From Styela clava (Eukaryota > Chordata > Ascidiacea > Stolidobranchia > Styelidae): DNA of 64,000 nt. Below the pieces are notes generated by a model. That model was not told the DNA's origin, searched no databases, and was given only the letters and a program-made list of their open reading frames with translations. Both the position numbers and the translations under genes were made by a program. Below, piece by piece: positions 59,651 to 64,000 of this stretch (position 1 is the first letter of the stretch; each line of letters opens with the position of its first letter). The stretch is from the NCBI RefSeq assembly GCF_964204865.1, contig NC_135261.1:15934001-15998000 (forward strand). The letters run 5' to 3'.

Positions 59651-62600
59651 CTACAGTGGAAGCCGAAGCTTCATGAAGGCACCAACTATAGCTGGTATGG
59701 CAACAGATGCAACTGGAATAACATAGTCTTTGACAAATTTGAAGCATTTACGAAAAAAAGAGTTGTTTTTTTCGTTCCATTTTTGTGTAACAGAATACCT
59801 ATCATTTAGACCCTGCTCAGTTTCCATAATGTATCTGGTAGCAATAGAAGAATTGCCAACAGCTGTTTTCATGTTGATCAATAAATTATTTACAACTTCT
59901 GTATGTTTTGCAAATAAATTATCATTTTCCATGTAAGTGTCTTTGAGAAGCTGAAAAATATTTAGTTTTTCTCACGGTATTTGAACATGGTTACTCAGAT
60001 AAAAGCATTATGAGCGGACAAAGGTAGCATTGCAAATAGACAACAATTTTTTTTTTCTAGCAATATGTTTCAAACGAGTTTCATAAACATCAATGTCGTA
60101 TAAATTATGCCGCGCACCAGTCCAAATTATATATTTCAGCATTGCTTGAAGAATGTTGTTTTACCTTATTGTTTATCGGGGACTTTGAATGGATATCAAT
60201 CCTAAATCATTTAAAATGAAATAATCTATGAATTGTTTCTTTATTTTGGTTTGATAATGAATTTACCTGTGAAAAATATTCTTCGTATGCACAATAAGCT
60301 TGATTCTGTAGTGTCTCCAGTTGCTTTTCCAGATTTGCCTATGTTAATAAATTTAAAGACATACGAATTCAAATTAGATATAAATGTGAAACTTCTAGCG
60401 TAGGTACTCCTTATTTAATGGTAGAGAGATACATTTCCGTACGTTACTCTATGATACTATCATGTAATGTATGGGAGAATTTTGCTATCTCAGCCTTCTG
60501 ATATTTGGTTTTAGTGCGACATTTATATATGGTACCACTACCAAGGATAGTATGATCAGTTATATTTGGACAAGACATTTGTGCAAACAGAAGAGGATGA
60601 AACTCATAAGTTACCGTAAAACCAACTATACGTATAAATTAGTTGGATAATCTCACAAGAATAAATAAAAACGTTGCGTACGTTACTCATTTGCTGCGGT
60701 CGTCTAACGTCTAACATAAAAAATAAGATCGGGGTTGCATTTTTGAATCTATCCAATGTGTAGTCAATGCAAGCAATCAACACACAATCAGAATACACAT
60801 ACCGTCTTTTCGGAGTTTATTCTCTGTATTTGGTTAAATTCGTCATCAAGTTTATCTTCAAGGCCTTTTACATGTTTTTTCCATATCGACGAATTTTCTG
60901 ATAATCCATGCTCCAGAACTTTTATCTTGAGCGAGTCAATCAAGTCTCTTCGTCGATCGGCACCAGTTTTCTGTAAGTCGTCTTCAGATGCATATTCATC
61001 TACCATCTAATTTGATTTATAATAATAGTATCAAACGCCCAAATAGAAAACAAATTTACCAATGTACAAAACCAAACATAAATGACATAATATGCAATAA
61101 GTCACTGTTTGCCAAAGTTACTTTATTGCTAGACGCTGGTACATTGTGCAATAAGCATATTTACTCTCGTCGTTTCACCTCCGACGGAAAACTAAAACAA
61201 TTTATCGAATACTTGTTCCGATATCCGGCTCAGACTGGTAATCGGGCGTGATGCGTGGTTCGACATTTGACTAATACATCTGATTAACTTTTTTATTTAC
61301 TGTATGTAAATACGAGCAACCTTACCCTATTCTATTGAGAAAATTGTAATTGATCGCTTACCTTTCGCAGTTCTCCTCTGTATTGCATCGAATATTTAAG
61401 CTGCATCTTCAGAAAATGCCGTTCCACTTCATTCTACAAGTGAGAATAATATTCAGCCCACTGTAACACGAGTATATATATTCAATATCAAAGCGTATAT
61501 TTTGCAGTTAGTTGTGTTTTTCCTCAAAACACACAAAAAAAACAACAACTACGTTTTCGGTTTACCAGTATATATATAATATTAATCACATAGCGTGTTG
61601 GGGTGCTGTTGGCATGTTGCTCTACAAATTTTTACACTGCATTTGACAGTGAATAATAAGTAAAGTATTAATAAACAATGTATTAAAATTACAACATTCA
61701 CATTACATATGTCAAACGTAACAATTATAATGGATATAAAACAATGGTCGTGGTCGACAAAAGCTGCAACACAGTGAATTGTGAGAGTACAATTGTTATG
61801 TTGATACAGTAACCGATTAAATCATCGAAACTAAAATCATATCATTTAAAGTTTGCACTGCCTAAAAATGTATTGTTTAATGTATTCCATTTCCTCCTCA
61901 CATTAACACGGATGAAAATAGAAAGACATTTACTTGTTCTTCAGCAATTTTCATCTTATCGTCGTTATCTTTTTTGATGATATCGTGCACTCTTTCGATT
62001 CTATTTTGTAGTTTGTCGAAGTATCGGCTTTTCTGCTCTTGATTAACGTTTGAGTCGGCAAAAAGATCGTACGCTTCGGTGGTGAATAATATATTCATAT
62101 TCTCCAATTCTTCTTCAGTCAGAACCTTGCTTCCTTCGATCGCCTTTTTTTCGGAAAAAGAACATCAACAAAAGAAGTTTTAGTAAAAATGATGAAGGCC
62201 GTGGCACACTAAAATAATGAGCAGATAACGCGTAGGCCTATAGACGACTTGTTCTTTCTTTATATTAAGTTTCATACTCCTTTCAATCTTATTAAGTCTA
62301 AGTAATCCATCATCACAAAACAATGACAACGCTGTCTATTAAAGAGAGAAATTTAGAGTTGGGAATTTGGTTGTGAGCCTGGATTAACAATAGTACCAAT
62401 TAAATGTGAAACTATTTGTGTGGCGTTTCCGTTGCGATTTCTATCGAATTGATCAAGCCCACAAACAAACTTCGTTTATCGTGTAAAATTTTTAAAAAAT
62501 TTCATAAATGCAAATATGCTGATCCAAACCTGTCTCATATTATCTTCATACGTATCTGTCAAATTTTGAATCAAAGTTAACACTGACGATTCCGACTCAA

Positions 62601-63847
62601 TCTGAATATATCAAATAAATAGTTGAAATATTTATATGAAATGAATAAATGAAAAAGCTTAACAATTACAGAAAAGTTTTAATGATTCTCATTAATTGAC
62701 AAATTAAACTTTACACCGGTGGTTCTTAACCCTTTTTTCTTCCGTGGCCTACTTTTGTAGCACAAAAAATTCCTTGGCCCATTAACGTTCTTGTGCAAGA
62801 GGAAAAAAGCATAAGAAATCAAAAAATTGTTCTTGTAAAGTTAGGCACCTCCACTTCAATATTTAAGATGAAAATTACCAAAAAAATAACAAAAAACAGC
62901 ATTATTCTTCATTTTTATCACAATCACATTTACCTCATTTTTCAACAAGTCTAACAATTCGTGGCCCATCTGAAAATGTTCCTGCGGTCCAGAAGTAGGC
63001 CATAGTGCACTGGTTGAAAACGGGGGATTTAGACAGATGCATGGATATATTTACGACGACGACAGACTGGATTGCAAGTTATGTCATGAACAATGTAAAA
63101 AAGAAGTCTGTACCTCGGAAATTGTATATCTCAAGTACAACTGAAATCCAAAATCAAGATTATACTTCGTAAGAAATTACCTTGTTGCTTTTGTTAAGTT
63201 GTCTCAAAATGTCGTATTCTCTGTCGATAGTATGTATCAAATAATCCCGATATTTTTGTCGACTTTGCTCACTCCCAAACCTTGTGAATTCTTCAAATTC
63301 ACGCATTGCGTTGCTTTTAGCCTGTTCGTGCATTTCCGCAAAAAATTGTTGCTCGACAAACTTGTCTCCAAGAACCTTCAATTTTTAGTAATCAATCCAG
63401 TCACAATTTACATATCTATACGTTTGTTAAAGACAATATAATCGAGCTCACGTCTTGTACCAAGAAATCATACCTACAAACCCAAGCCTTCATTTAAACT
63501 AGAGCTAAGAGTTAAAATAAAAGGATGATGGCATGTGTCTATCTGTTGAATTTGTTCGATTTCCAATGTTTTTAACGTCCTTTGCACACAGAATTGGTAA
63601 ATTTAAAATTGACTTTCCAATATTACAGATTTCGAATGTTGGTATCTTACAAATTTATCCGCACCAATACAGTCGAGTCTCAATTTATCCTATTTGTCAC
63701 CTTGCTTGAGTTATTTCAGTTGGAGGAATAATATGATTTGCTACTGTTTTATTTCACGCATTCAAAAAAACTTACCTCTCTCATAATACGTGTATAGTTT
63801 TCACCACAACGCCTCTGAGACTGTAAGTTTTGAGCTTCTGCCACGTT
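59651..63847 (-). CDS. Atlastin/GBP-like protein, 3' part: helical middle domain repeated four times
   Basis: Eight exons, all phase 0, alternate short and long: 63776-63847, 63181-63375, 62530-62601, 61934-62143, 61362-61433, 60803-61006, 60267-60338, 59651-59950. They total 398 residues and a stop. The short exons are each exactly 24 residues. The first pair aligns with the three-helix middle domain of atlastins (AEAQNL...YTRIMRE, then GSEQSRQKYRDYLIHTIDRE). Pairs 2-4 repeat the same pattern with weaker identity. The last long exon adds a basic segment and a hydrophobic stretch, DYVIPVASVAIPAIVGAFMK, as likely membrane anchor before the end at LRLPL. The dynamin-like GTPase domain would lie right of the window. 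In atlastins this region couples GTP hydrolysis to membrane tethering and fusion; here the stalk would be much longer. A GBP-type member is the main alternative. Confidence 0.72.
61190..61270 (+). mobile_element. SINE fragment in an intron of the atlastin-like gene
   Basis: AGACTGGTAATCGGGCG and the following CGTGGTT resemble the body of the SINE at 4872-5150 (AGACTGGTAACCGGACG). No tRNA-like head remains. Confidence 0.35.
62716..63026. mobile_element. hAT-type MITE in an intron of the atlastin-like gene
   Basis: The left end CGGTGGTTCTTAACCC and the right end CACTGGTTGAAAACGGGG are imperfect inverted repeats. Inside each end comes a complementary pair, GTGGCCTACTTTTG and AGAAGTAGGCCATAG. 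About 310 bp, no ORF. The target duplication has decayed. Confidence 0.55.
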
Positions 63848-64000
63848 CTATAAAGAAAATCAATACAATAAAAATCTCACTCGATGGTATATGACGATGA
63901 AGGTTGTAATGTCTTGCAAAATCAAACAAACAATTCCAACTTCAGTAGTTGTTGTATTCTTTGGTTTCATTATTTTGATAAAATTTATTATTTTGCTATT
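63848..64000 (-). other. Intron of the atlastin-like gene running off the window
   Basis: The 72-base exon at 63776-63847 begins at a good acceptor (TTTCTTTATAG), so coding sequence continues upstream beyond position 64000. No exon is visible in these last 153 bases. Confidence 0.55.

Overview
The window looks like AT-rich nuclear DNA of an invertebrate chordate, most likely an ascidian (Ciona-like). This rests on short GT-AG introns, intronless lineage-type genes, tRNA-derived SINEs, many small hAT-like transposons, and the mix of gene families (chitin-binding CBM14, Reeler-like, trypsin-fold, atlastin-like). The species is an inference. Nothing prokaryotic was seen: no operons, no CRISPR, no rRNA.

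Layout. 1-0.9 kb: first exon (signal peptide) of a minus-strand secreted gene. 2.4-7.3 kb: degenerate copies of units of about 1 kb, with tRNA-derived SINEs in both orientations. 8.7-10.1 kb: a complete four-exon minus-strand gene for a 199-residue secreted Reeler-like protein. 13.65-34.82 kb: a 58-exon minus-strand gene that I could join exon by exon in one frame (5,085 coding bases, 1,694 residues). It encodes a signal peptide, 3 linker-free CBM14 domains, 14 tandem CBM14+Thr-linker units, a hemicentin-type VWA domain and a last Cys-rich/CBM14 tail. 35-44.7 kb: no gene recognised; it holds a three-level nest of hAT-like transposons with intact target-site duplications and a duplicated repeat of about 300 bp. 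44.8-46.0 kb: an intronless BTB-BACK gene (plus strand), interrupted near its end by a frameshift. 47.2-48.3 kb: an intronless divergent seven-helix receptor (minus). 50.2-53.0 kb: six exons of a trypsin-fold protein whose catalytic serine motif is destroyed (minus). 54.8 kb: a TATA box and possible noncoding first exon (plus). 55.5-57.6 kb: MITE and hAT-like elements. 59.65-63.85 kb: the 3' eight exons of an atlastin/GBP-like gene (minus) in which the helical middle domain is present four times in tandem.

The three minus-strand extracellular genes (Reeler-like, CBM14-VWA, protease homolog) belong to families often used in barrier or humoral defence, but nothing in the sequence shows that they work together. 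The two observations most worth following are the fourfold repetition of the atlastin-type helical module, and the CBM14-linker array, whose introns are almost as alike as its exons and show a higher-order 3-4 unit period, a precise intron loss and a shifted splice site.
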